In this document: one piece after another, positions 53,244 through 61,963 of the stretch
Layout: the number at the start of each line of letters is the position of its first letter
Position numbering within the stretch: position 1 is the stretch's first letter
Source: Bacteroidota bacterium
GTDB lineage: Bacteria; Bacteroidota; Bacteroidia; Chitinophagales; Saprospiraceae
DNA length: 64,000 nucleotides
Reading direction: 5' to 3'
NCBI GenBank assembly: GCA_030147525.1
Contig: JASBVF010000003.1
Span: 62,001 to 126,000 of the forward strand
Translations under genes and position numbers: made by a program
Notes under the pieces: model-generated
Database searches by the model: none
Told to the model about the DNA's origin: nothing
Seen by the model: only the letters and a program-made list of their open reading frames with translations

Positions 53244-53258
53244 TTAGATTTAATCTAA
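53244..53258. promoter_or_regulatory. 15-bp palindrome in the iscS leader, candidate operator
   Basis: TTAGATTTAATCTAA is a perfect 7-bp inverted repeat around one T. It spans the expected transcription start and lies 21 bp before the iscS ATG, the position of a repressor site. The half-site TTAGATT does not match any regulator I can name with confidence; iron or Fe-S regulators (Rrf2/IscR, DtxR or Fur type) are the natural candidates. Confidence 0.6.
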
Positions 53259-53261
53259 GCG

Positions 53262-53269
53262 CAAATATA
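53262..53269 (-). promoter_or_regulatory. -7 promoter box of the isc operon
   Basis: The minus strand reads TATATTTG, an exact TAnnTTTG match, giving a leader of about 30 nt before iscS. Confidence 0.65.
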
Positions 53270-53461
53270 ACAGAATTTAAAAAAAATGGTTTCACGTTAC
53301 CAAGGTTTTTTCCAAATCTGAAAAAATTGGAACCTTACCCTATTTTCTTTACAGTGGGTTATTGATCTTTTCTTTTTGTTTATTAAAAAATAAATAGTGA
53401 GAAAATTATAACTGAGTACTTTTTTTTTTAGTAATCCATAATTTAAAGACAGAAAAGACAA

Positions 53462-53935
53462 CTACGGCTCAATGCGTGCTGGATCCGTCTCATTCAACCT
53501 CTTCAACGGAACCTTACTAATCAAATCAATCATTTCAGCCAAACGATCTTTGTCTAAGTGCAACTGACTGGCTTGGTCATTTCTTAATTCAATTATATTC
53601 AGGACTTTATTGATCTGCCCTAGTGCAAACCTTTCAGCCCGAAGACAGTATTGTAAAATCCTTGAACGGTGATTTACAATGAGAGCAACTTTGACATTCC
53701 GCCAGACTTTTTGCAGATATGACATGGGCGCCCGGATTTTCCAAAACGCTTTATCTGATGCTTCCGGCATCATGGAAAGCAGACGATTTGATAACTCAAG
53801 CCGGTGAGATGCAAGCTTTTTGAATAATTCAGCGAGATCTTTCTCTGTCGTAATGGCTGCACACCTCTCATAATAGCCGTGTGCATCAGTGTGCATTTTT
53901 ATCAGCCGTTTAATGGCTTTTGTTTGATTTTTCAT
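53462..53935 (-). CDS. Putative four-helix-bundle protein (DUF2383/ferritin-like)
   Basis: This 157-residue protein has no signal peptide and is helical from end to end. The segment HTDAHGYYERCAAITTEKDLAELFKKLASHRLELSNRLLSMM has the look of the PA2169/DUF2383 ferritin-like family (Y/E...F..LA..R). The second half (ILQYCLRAERFALGQINKVLNII) completes a four-helix bundle. No firm metal-ligand set can be read by eye. It is upstream of iscS on the same strand, but 238 bp with a separate promoter lie between them, so it is probably its own unit. Confidence 0.6.
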   Translation of the reverse strand: MKNQTKAIKRLIKMHTDAHGYYERCAAITTEKDLAELFKKLASHRLELSNRLLSMMPEASDKAFWKIRAPMSYLQKVWRNVKVALIVNHRSRILQYCLRAERFALGQINKVLNIIELRNDQASQLHLDKDRLAEMIDLISKVPLKRLNETDPARIEP

Positions 53936-54300
53936 TCAAATTTTATTTGTCAAATCATTTTTTACTACCCCTAAGGCAACCTTTTTGAAACAGTCATCGA
54001 ACTTCAGTGTTCAAAACAGACCGGCAGCAACTACGAACCATCAAAATGTTAAGACACTGTTAATTTCGCCTGATTTTTATTTCTTTCAGGAGTCTCCCGC
54101 ATCCAACTTTCCGGATTTCATACTCGTTCTAAGGTTATGCAAATTATCCAGCGGAAATCGATGAACTAAACTTATCTTTCCGGACAATTTTTGCCCAAAA
54201 CGCATTGTAAATCAACGAGGTAACAGAGCTGGCAGGTTTTATCCACTTCGCTTGCTTTGTCCAAAAATAATACTCCCGTAATCACACCAAATCCAACTGT
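53936..54300. other. 365-bp divergent intergenic region
   Basis: No ORF or RNA gene is visible. TTGCTTTG (54252-54259) is a one-mismatch -7 box for the plus-strand macroglobulin gene, about 41 bp before its ATG. No exact box is seen for the minus-strand gene. Confidence 0.5.
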
Positions 54301-57300
54301 ATGAACGATCAATCATTTTTCGGAAGCAAAACCCTTACCTGCCTGCTGCTACTCAGCCTCGCAGGTATATTTGCAGGTTTCACCACACTCCCCAACTCCA
54401 GCCTGATGGACTTTTGGAGTGGCTCACCTGTCCATCAACAAATGTCAAACATGATGAAATTCGACTACGACAAAGCCTGGCAGGAAATCGACTCCCTCGA
54501 ACAACAGGGACTCCCCAAATCTGCCCTCGAAAAAACCGAAGTCCTGCTGGAAACAGCCCGCCAAGAGGGCGAATCCGCCCAACTCATCAAAGCCCTGATT
54601 TACCGGGGCAAATACCAGAGCCAACTGGAAGAATACGGCATGGCCAATGCCATCTACCGTTTTCAGGAGGAAATGGAAAAAGCGAACTACCCCGTGAAAC
54701 CCATCCTGCAATCCATGCTGGCGGAAATGTACCAAAAGTACCTCGACCAGAATTACTGGAAATTCCAGGATCGCACGCAAACCGGCGAGTTCAAACCCGA
54801 AGACATCAAAACCTGGAGTATCGAGCAACTCACCGCCGAAGCATCAAAGCTCTACCGTGCCTCTCTGGCCGATGACCGTTTGAAAAACACGCCCACCGAT
54901 GATTTCAAAATTCTACTGACCGATGGCCGCAACGAGGAGGGCCTCCGCCCTACCCTGTTCGACTTCCTGGCGCACCGGGCCATCGATTATTTCATGAATG
55001 AACGCACGTACCTGACGCAGCCGGCCTACAAGTTTTACATCGATGATGAAAAGGCGTTCGCCCCGGCGGCTGAGTTTGTCAACTGGGAAATTTCAACCAA
55101 AGACACCACCTCGCAGAAATATCAGACACTTCTGCTGTTCCAGGACTTGCTGAAATTCAGGCAATTGGAAAAAAGATTGCAGTCGCCCTCCCTGCTCGAT
55201 GCCGATCTGAAACGGCTGCAATTCGTGTACGACAACGCCGTGCTCGACACTAAGGACGCCGTTTACCTGAAAGCGCTCGAAGCATTGCAAAACCAGTACG
55301 AAGGCAGTGCCAGCGTGTCAGAAGTGATGCATAAAATCGCCGGTTTTTATTTTCAAAAAGGCAGTGGCTATCAACCTGCCCCCTACGGCGTGGAAGATAA
55401 GGACGACCGCAAGTGGCACTGGAAAAAAGCGATCGAGCTCTGCAACACAGCCATCGAAAAATACCTCGGCAGCTTCGGCGCCAAAGAATGCGCTTCTCTC
55501 AAAGTGAGCATCCTCGAAAAATCCATGAACGCCACCGCCGAACTGGTGAACCTTCCCGGCCAGCCGTTTTTAGCTAAAATCGACTATCGCAACATACCGG
55601 AAGTGTGGCTGAAAGTGATCCGTTTCGACGAAAAACGCAGGCAGCAATTTGAAAAATTGCAAAACGAACGGGACTCCAACACCCGCATCCTCGAATATTT
55701 CAACAATCTGAAACCCCTGAAAAGCTGGAGCGTGAAACTGCCCGACGACGGCGATTACCGCCAGCATTCCGTTGAAATCAAAATGGATGGCCTCGATGCC
55801 GGTCAGTACCTCATCATGACTTCCGAAACCCAGGGCTTCCAAAAAGACCAAGGCGCTGTCGGTTATCTTTTCACCAATGTGTCCAACCTCGGTTTCTGGC
55901 AACGGCAAGGCGGATCGGACGGCGTTTCTTTTGTGGTTTTTGATCGTAAAAACGGTACGCCACTAAAAGGCGTCACCGCTGAGTTTTGGGTGCAGAACTA
56001 CAACTCGGTTTTCAGAAAATACGACTGGAAGAAAAAAGCGACCGGCACCACCGACGCCAACGGCATCGTCAATCCGGGCCTCTCCGACCGGGACGACCGC
56101 AATTTCAAAGTCCTCCTGCGCTCCGGGAAGGACACCCTGTTTGTCGATGAAAGCTACTACAACTACAGCTACCGGGAGCAAAACCGCCAATATCAGCAAA
56201 CGCAATTTTTCCTCGACCGGGCCATTTACCGGCCGGGGCAAACGGTGTATTTCAAAGGCATCGCCCTGAATTTTGATGAAAAACGAATGCCGTCCATCCT
56301 CAAAAACCAGCCGGTCACCGTCACCTTCCGGGATGCTAACTGGCAGGAGGTCAGCACGTTGCAACTGCGCACGAACGAATACGGCACCTTCAACGGCCAG
56401 GTCACCACGCCCCGCAGCGGATTGCTGGGCACTATGCAGTTGCAATCGAGTATCGGCGGACAGTCGCAGAGCTTCCGGGTGGAAGAGTACAAGCGTCCGA
56501 AATTCGAAGTGACTTTCGAGCCGGTGAAAGGCAGCTACCGCCTGAACGACACCGTCGCCGTGCAGGGCAAAGCGATGGCCTACGCAGGCAGCAACATCGA
56601 CGGGGCGCAGGTCACGTGGCGGGTGGTCAGGGAAGTGCGCTTCCCTTGGCTGCCGTGGTGGTACCGCAGTTGGTTCCCGTTTCAGGGTGAAACAATGGAG
56701 ATCGCTAACGGCGTGGGTACGACCGATGCAGAAGGTAAGTTTGAAATCAAATTCGCTGCCCTGCCCGACCGCAGCATTCCGAAGGATCAAAAACCGGAAT
56801 TTTCCTACACCGTTTACGCCGACATCACCGACATCACCGGCGAGACGCAGAGCAACGAGACTTACGTTTCGGTGGGCTACATTTCGATGAAAGCAGATGT
56901 TCCAATTGGCAACCAGATTAATCTTGACAGTTTGAAAAAATTCGAGCTGGTAACCCAAAACCTCAACGGCCAGTTCGAACCGGCGCAGGGCACCCTCACG
57001 CTGGAACTGCTCCGTTCGCCCAAACAAATCTACCTCGACCGCTACTGGGATCAACCCGACCGGCGCACGATGACAGAAGCAGATTTCAAAAAAGCCTTCC
57101 CGCAATTCGCCTGGACGAATGAAAACGAACCGCAAAATTGGCCCGTGGAGCGCCAGGTGATTTTTGAAAAATTCGACACGGACGTTTCAAAAGAGTTCTT
57201 TTTACCAAAAGTAAAACTCACGCCCGGTTGGTACGCCCTCACGATGAGAACGCAGGATAAATTCGGCGAGAAAGTGGAGGTGAAGAAATACTTCGCCGGG

Positions 57301-60300
57301 TACGATCTGGATGAAAAAAACTTGCCGGCATTGGCCTTTGGCTGGCATACGTTGGAGAAGCCAAAGCTTGAACCGGGTGAAACGGCTCCGCTCTATTTTG
57401 GAACCAGTGAAAAAATGCTGAACGTACTGCTCGAAATGGAGAAAGACGGCAAAACCCTTCAGCGGAAATGGCTGAGCGTGAAAGGCATACAGGCTGAAAA
57501 TTTTACCATCAAAGAAGAACACCGGGGCAACGTGACCTACTTCTACTCTTGGGCCATGTGCAACCGCTCGTCGAACAACACATCCACGATCGTCGTGCCG
57601 TGGAGCAACAAGGATTTGACCATCGAATACGGCACTTTCCGGGACAAATTGCTGCCCGGCCAGCAGGAAGAATGGGTGATAAAAATCAAAGGCCCCAAAG
57701 GCGAAAAGATCGCTGCCGAGATGGTGGCGGGCATGTACGACGCCTCGCTGGATGCCTTCGCCGCCAACAGCTGGGGGATGAACGTGTGGCCTACGAGTTG
57801 GTCTAGGGTTCGCTACTCCGCCGGCGGTTACCAGCAGCAGCAACAAAACTGGCTCGGCTATCCACAGCAACTTTCCGCAGGTGAAACGGACTACCGGGAG
57901 TATCGCAGCCTGAATTGGTTCGACTGGCACATGTATGAATATTATGGGATGCCAGTCCAAAGCCGGGCCTACATGAGGCGGGACATGGCCGACGGTGAAA
58001 TCATGATGATGGAAGCAGCCCCTGCCCCGATGGCCGACATGGCGATGGCGAAATCAGCAGAACCGGCAAATGGCGCTACTGCGTTTGGCGAGGAGGAATA
58101 TGACACCACCGGCGGCATGGGCGGCGACCCACAAAAGCCGGAGATCGACCTCTCCACCGTCAAAGTGCGTACGAACCTGAACGAAACCGTTTTCTTTTAT
58201 CCCAACCTGATGACGGACGCCGAGGGTAATGTGGTCATCAAATTCACGATGAACGAGGCGTTGACACGCTGGAAATTCCTCGGTCTGGCGCACACGACCG
58301 ATTTGAAAACGACGGCCACGATGAAGGAAATCGTCACGCAGAAAGATTTGATGGTACTGCCCAACCCGCCCCGTTTCTTCCGTGAAAACGACGAGATCGA
58401 GTTCACGGCCAAGGTGTCGAATTTAACCGAAAAAACACTGTCGGGCGATGCTAAACTGGAACTGGTGAATGCCCTCACCGGCGAACCGCTTAACTGGACG
58501 GCCATCACGCAGCAACCACAAATCGTTCGCTTCACCGCCGAAGCGAAACAATCGGCAAGGCTAGCCTGGCGCTTCAAAGTGCCAGACATTGCCGACGTGC
58601 CGGTGATCGAACACACAGTCATCGCTTCGGCAGGCGAGGTGAGCGACGCCGAACGCAGTGCTGCACCCGTACTTTCCAACCGCATGCTGGTAACGGAAAC
58701 GCTGCCGCTGCCTGTGCGTGGCAAGGAGACGAAGACGTTTGTTTTAAATTCATTGAAAAACAACAACTCCAACACGCTGCGTCACGAGGGCCTGACGCTG
58801 GAATTTACCCAAAATCCCGCCTGGTACGCCGTACAGGCATTGCCCTACCTGATGGAGTATCCTTACGACTGCAACGAACAGATCTTTGCCCGGTACTACG
58901 CCAACAGCCTGGCGACTTCGGTGGCCAATTCGCACCCGAAGATCAAGTCGGTCTTCGATCGCTGGCGGGAGTACGAACCGGCGGCCATGAAGAGCAATTT
59001 GAGTAAAAACCAGGAACTGAAAACCGCCCTGCTGGAAGAAACGCCCTGGGTGCTGGCCGCTCAAAGCGAGGAAATGCAGAAGCAAAACATCGCCCTGCTC
59101 TTCGACCTCAACCGCATGGCATACGAGCAGGAAGCTGCTTTGAAAAAACTGCAAGACCGCCAGATGGCCGGCGGCGGCTGGGCCTGGTTCCCCGGCGGAC
59201 CGGATAGCTGGTACATTACGCAGTACATCGTCGAGGGGCTTGGCCATTTGCAGAAGCTCGGCGTGCAGGACATCCAGAAAAATCCGAACCCCTGGCAGAT
59301 GGTGCAAAACGCCGTCCGCTACTGCGACGCCCGCATGGTCGAGCAGTACGAACGCCTTGAAGATGCCGTGAAAGCTGGAAAAGCCAAGTGGGAAGACGAC
59401 CACCTCGACTACATGGCAGCGCACTACCTCTACGCACGCTCATTTTTCCTGGTTGACAGATCTGCGCAGGCGAGTACCAGTGGCGGTATTTCAGGCAAAG
59501 GAAAGCAGTACATTGAATTGGAGGGTAAAATCCAGCAAGTACACGATTACTACATGGGACAAGCCGATAAACACTGGCTGAACAAAGGCATGTACACCGA
59601 AGGCATGTTGTCGCTGGCGCTCAACCGCACCGGCAAAGCGGCCTCCGCCCAAAAGATCGTCCGCTCGCTGAAGGAGCGCTCGCTGAACAACCCCGAACTC
59701 GGAATGTACTGGAAATACCCGACCGGCTGGTGGTGGTACCAGGCGCCCATCGAGACGCACTCGCTCATGATCGAAGTTTTCAGCGATGTGGCCAACGACC
59801 CGAAAGCCGTGGACGACCTGAAAGTCTGGCTGCTGAAAAACAAGCAGACCAACCACTGGAAGACGACCAAAGCCACCGCCTCCGCAGTTTATGCCCTGCT
59901 CAGCAGCGGCGACAACTGGCTGCTGGACAACACGCCGCTGGGCATTACCTTCGGCAACCCGCTTTCACCGAAAGCGGAGGAACGCAAAGCCGCCATTGCG
60001 AAAGCGCAAAGCAGCGCCGAGGCCGGCACAGGCTATTTCAAACTCCGTTTCGATGGAAAAGAAGTCAGCTCCGACATGGCCAACGTAAGCGTCAGCAACC
60101 CGAACAACGTGGTGGCCTGGGGCGCCATGTACTGGCAGTATTTCGAGCAGTTGGATAAAATCAAAACCTTCGAGGAGACGCCGCTCACGATCAAAAAGCA
60201 GCTTTTCCGGGTGGAAAACTCGGCCACGGGCGAGGTGCTGAAGCCCATTGCCGAAGGCGAAAAACTGAAAGTGGGTGAAAAACTGAAAGTCCGCATCGAG

Positions 60301-60600
60301 CTGCGGGTGGACCGGGATATGGAGTACGTCCACATGAAAGACATGCGGGCTGCAGGTTTCGAACCGATCAATGTTTTGAGCAAATACAAATGGCAGGGCG
60401 GCCTCGGCTACTACGAAAGTACCCGTGACGCCTCGACGAACTTCTTCTTCTCCTGGCTGCCTAAAGGTACGCACGTGTTCGAGTACCCGCTCCGGGTGAC
60501 TTACAACGGCAACTTCTCCAATGGCGTCACTACTATCCAGTGCATGTATGCGCCGGAATTTACGAGCCATTCGGAGGGGATTCGGGTGAAGGTGGATTAA
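54301..60600 (+). CDS. Bacterial alpha-2-macroglobulin family protein
   Basis: A 2099-residue exported giant. A signal sequence or N-terminal anchor (TLTCLLLLSLAGIFAGFTTL) precedes a helical region (~50-420). A run of macroglobulin (MG) domains follows, with the MG2-type motif DRAIYRPGQTVYFKGIALN. A flexible Met/Ala/Glu-rich segment (~1232-1285) sits before the A2M domain (FYPNLMTDAEGNVVIKFTMNEALTRWKFLGLAHT). The thioester motif is CNEQ (Cys1524-Gln1527) in YPYDCNEQIFARYYAN, followed by the alpha/alpha thioester-domain helices and a receptor-type C-domain. The family traps proteases; the internal thioester bonds the attacker. No penicillin-binding protein 1C gene is next to it. It is not a lipoprotein by sequence. 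It is probably periplasmic or outer-membrane bound. Confidence 0.93.
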   Translation: MNDQSFFGSKTLTCLLLLSLAGIFAGFTTLPNSSLMDFWSGSPVHQQMSNMMKFDYDKAWQEIDSLEQQGLPKSALEKTEVLLETARQEGESAQLIKALIYRGKYQSQLEEYGMANAIYRFQEEMEKANYPVKPILQSMLAEMYQKYLDQNYWKFQDRTQTGEFKPEDIKTWSIEQLTAEASKLYRASLADDRLKNTPTDDFKILLTDGRNEEGLRPTLFDFLAHRAIDYFMNERTYLTQPAYKFYIDDEKAFAPAAEFVNWEISTKDTTSQKYQTLLLFQDLLKFRQLEKRLQSPSLLDADLKRLQFVYDNAVLDTKDAVYLKALEALQNQYEGSASVSEVMHKIAGFYFQKGSGYQPAPYGVEDKDDRKWHWKKAIELCNTAIEKYLGSFGAKECASLKVSILEKSMNATAELVNLPGQPFLAKIDYRNIPEVWLKVIRFDEKRRQQFEKLQNERDSNTRILEYFNNLKPLKSWSVKLPDDGDYRQHSVEIKMDGLDAGQYLIMTSETQGFQKDQGAVGYLFTNVSNLGFWQRQGGSDGVSFVVFDRKNGTPLKGVTAEFWVQNYNSVFRKYDWKKKATGTTDANGIVNPGLSDRDDRNFKVLLRSGKDTLFVDESYYNYSYREQNRQYQQTQFFLDRAIYRPGQTVYFKGIALNFDEKRMPSILKNQPVTVTFRDANWQEVSTLQLRTNEYGTFNGQVTTPRSGLLGTMQLQSSIGGQSQSFRVEEYKRPKFEVTFEPVKGSYRLNDTVAVQGKAMAYAGSNIDGAQVTWRVVREVRFPWLPWWYRSWFPFQGETMEIANGVGTTDAEGKFEIKFAALPDRSIPKDQKPEFSYTVYADITDITGETQSNETYVSVGYISMKADVPIGNQINLDSLKKFELVTQNLNGQFEPAQGTLTLELLRSPKQIYLDRYWDQPDRRTMTEADFKKAFPQFAWTNENEPQNWPVERQVIFEKFDTDVSKEFFLPKVKLTPGWYALTMRTQDKFGEKVEVKKYFAGYDLDEKNLPALAFGWHTLEKPKLEPGETAPLYFGTSEKMLNVLLEMEKDGKTLQRKWLSVKGIQAENFTIKEEHRGNVTYFYSWAMCNRSSNNTSTIVVPWSNKDLTIEYGTFRDKLLPGQQEEWVIKIKGPKGEKIAAEMVAGMYDASLDAFAANSWGMNVWPTSWSRVRYSAGGYQQQQQNWLGYPQQLSAGETDYREYRSLNWFDWHMYEYYGMPVQSRAYMRRDMADGEIMMMEAAPAPMADMAMAKSAEPANGATAFGEEEYDTTGGMGGDPQKPEIDLSTVKVRTNLNETVFFYPNLMTDAEGNVVIKFTMNEALTRWKFLGLAHTTDLKTTATMKEIVTQKDLMVLPNPPRFFRENDEIEFTAKVSNLTEKTLSGDAKLELVNALTGEPLNWTAITQQPQIVRFTAEAKQSARLAWRFKVPDIADVPVIEHTVIASAGEVSDAERSAAPVLSNRMLVTETLPLPVRGKETKTFVLNSLKNNNSNTLRHEGLTLEFTQNPAWYAVQALPYLMEYPYDCNEQIFARYYANSLATSVANSHPKIKSVFDRWREYEPAAMKSNLSKNQELKTALLEETPWVLAAQSEEMQKQNIALLFDLNRMAYEQEAALKKLQDRQMAGGGWAWFPGGPDSWYITQYIVEGLGHLQKLGVQDIQKNPNPWQMVQNAVRYCDARMVEQYERLEDAVKAGKAKWEDDHLDYMAAHYLYARSFFLVDRSAQASTSGGISGKGKQYIELEGKIQQVHDYYMGQADKHWLNKGMYTEGMLSLALNRTGKAASAQKIVRSLKERSLNNPELGMYWKYPTGWWWYQAPIETHSLMIEVFSDVANDPKAVDDLKVWLLKNKQTNHWKTTKATASAVYALLSSGDNWLLDNTPLGITFGNPLSPKAEERKAAIAKAQSSAEAGTGYFKLRFDGKEVSSDMANVSVSNPNNVVAWGAMYWQYFEQLDKIKTFEETPLTIKKQLFRVENSATGEVLKPIAEGEKLKVGEKLKVRIELRVDRDMEYVHMKDMRAAGFEPINVLSKYKWQGGLGYYESTRDASTNFFFSWLPKGTHVFEYPLRVTYNGNFSNGVTTIQCMYAPEFTSHSEGIRVKVD

Positions 60601-60606
60601 ATTGCC

Positions 60607-60664
60607 TGATTGTTCGATTGCTTGATTGTTGTAGCCATACAGCCATCAAACAATCGAACAATCA
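60607..60664. terminator. Long hairpin between convergent genes
   Basis: TGATTGTTCGATTG (60607-60620) and CAATCGAACAATCA (60651-60664) are perfect inverted copies. TTGAT/ATCAA extends the stem after one odd pair (C-A on plus RNA, G-U on minus RNA). The right arm contains the stop codon of the TPR gene. No T tract is present. It probably ends or protects both transcripts and may be a repeated intergenic element. Confidence 0.6.
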
Positions 60665-61843
60665 ATCCCCCTTCCACGTATTTTTTTCATAATACTCCAG
60701 CTCTTTAACCCGCTGTTTGGCATAAGCCATAAAATCAGGGAAAGCTGTGTCTTTGGAGGCAATGTATTGCTTGTAAAGCCTCAGCGGTTTTTGTTTTTTC
60801 TTTTTATAAAGGTGATCGTAACCAACGGCGAGGTGAAAATGAATGACCGGATCAGCAGCCTTGTAGGCAAGCGCAGTTTCGTAAGCCTCCACCGACTTCC
60901 GGTAGTCTTTTTTAGCCGAATTTACATCCCCGATGCGCTGGTAATAAGTTCCGATATTGGGTGAAATACCCTGCTCAATGGCTTTGATGAAATGCTCCAG
61001 GCTCAGCGCAAATTCACCCCCTTTTTGATAACAAAACCCCATGAAGTAGTGCATCTGCTCCGTGGGGTTTTTCCGTTCCAGAATGTACTCAAACCACGGC
61101 AAGGCCGCTTCGCAGCTATCCAGTTGCGAAAGCGAAAAAGGCAGTAAAGGCAAGTAAGCCAGATTGGTATCACCCATTTCCAGAGCTTTCTGCATGGGCG
61201 GCAACACTTGTTCGAACACCCGGAGTCGGTAGTTGATTTCAGCGGATGAATAGAGTAACAGCAGGTTGCCGGGTTGTTTCCAAAGCGCCCGGTCAAGCAG
61301 CGTATCGGCTATTTCAAGCTGATCAAGGCTAACGTAAAGTTTGCAGAGTGATAGCAGGGCACTCTGATCATTGGGGTTGAGTTGGTTGGCTTTTACGTAG
61401 TGGTAAAGCGCAACGAGCGGTTCAGACATTTTTTCAGCAATATTTCCGGCGCTGCGGTGGTAGAAGCTGTTGGTTGAGTCCAGTTCGATGAGCCGCTGCA
61501 TATTTTTGAACGCAGCCCGGTAGTTGAGCATCTGCTCTTCGATATTTACGAGGTAGTTCAGTGTGGAAACGTGATTGGAATCCTGTTTTAAAACGCTGTT
61601 GAAATAAACTTTCGCTTCGGCGAGGTTGCCCAGTTGATAGTAGCAGTAGCCTGTCTTTGATAGGTAATTCGGGTTGTGCGGTTCCTCTCGCTGACATTCG
61701 AAAAAATGCCGGAGGGCTTCGTCAAAACGAAAGGATTGCATAGCTTCAAGCCCGAGTTGGTAATATTTATCGGTGACGGGCTGAGCTTTTGAAATAATTT
61801 GAAAAGCAAAAATTAAGAGTAGTATTGCGGTAAGTCGTCGCAT
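60662..61843 (-). CDS. Exported TPR-repeat protein
   Basis: This 393-residue protein has a signal peptide (MRRLTAILLLIFAFQIISKAQ) and about nine TPR-like helix pairs covering the whole length (YYQLGLEAMQSFRFDEALRHFFECQREEPHNP; GYCYYQLGNLAEAKVYFNSVLKQDSNH; ALLSLCKLYVSLDQLEIADTLLDRAL; SVEAYETALAYKAADPVIHFHLAVGYDHLY). The short C-terminus is basic (YKKKKQKPLRLYKQYIASKD). It should be a periplasmic scaffold. It converges on the macroglobulin gene across the long hairpin and is divergent from the sulfatase (120 bp). No specific partner is indicated. Confidence 0.85.
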   Translation of the reverse strand: MRRLTAILLLIFAFQIISKAQPVTDKYYQLGLEAMQSFRFDEALRHFFECQREEPHNPNYLSKTGYCYYQLGNLAEAKVYFNSVLKQDSNHVSTLNYLVNIEEQMLNYRAAFKNMQRLIELDSTNSFYHRSAGNIAEKMSEPLVALYHYVKANQLNPNDQSALLSLCKLYVSLDQLEIADTLLDRALWKQPGNLLLLYSSAEINYRLRVFEQVLPPMQKALEMGDTNLAYLPLLPFSLSQLDSCEAALPWFEYILERKNPTEQMHYFMGFCYQKGGEFALSLEHFIKAIEQGISPNIGTYYQRIGDVNSAKKDYRKSVEAYETALAYKAADPVIHFHLAVGYDHLYKKKKQKPLRLYKQYIASKDTAFPDFMAYAKQRVKELEYYEKNTWKGD

Positions 61844-61963
61844 TTGCAGATGTTTTCGATGAAAAAGTCAGGCAATGACCAATCATTCAGGCAAATAACG
61901 TATTTTTTAGCCAAATAATAAAACCAGCCATTTTCATTCCTTCTATTTCAAAACAAAACGACC

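Noticed and set aside
55963-57135. 390-residue minus-strand ORF inside the macroglobulin gene
   Set aside because: It is a mirror frame of a GC-rich coding region with no recognisable motif; the sense protein is clearly real.
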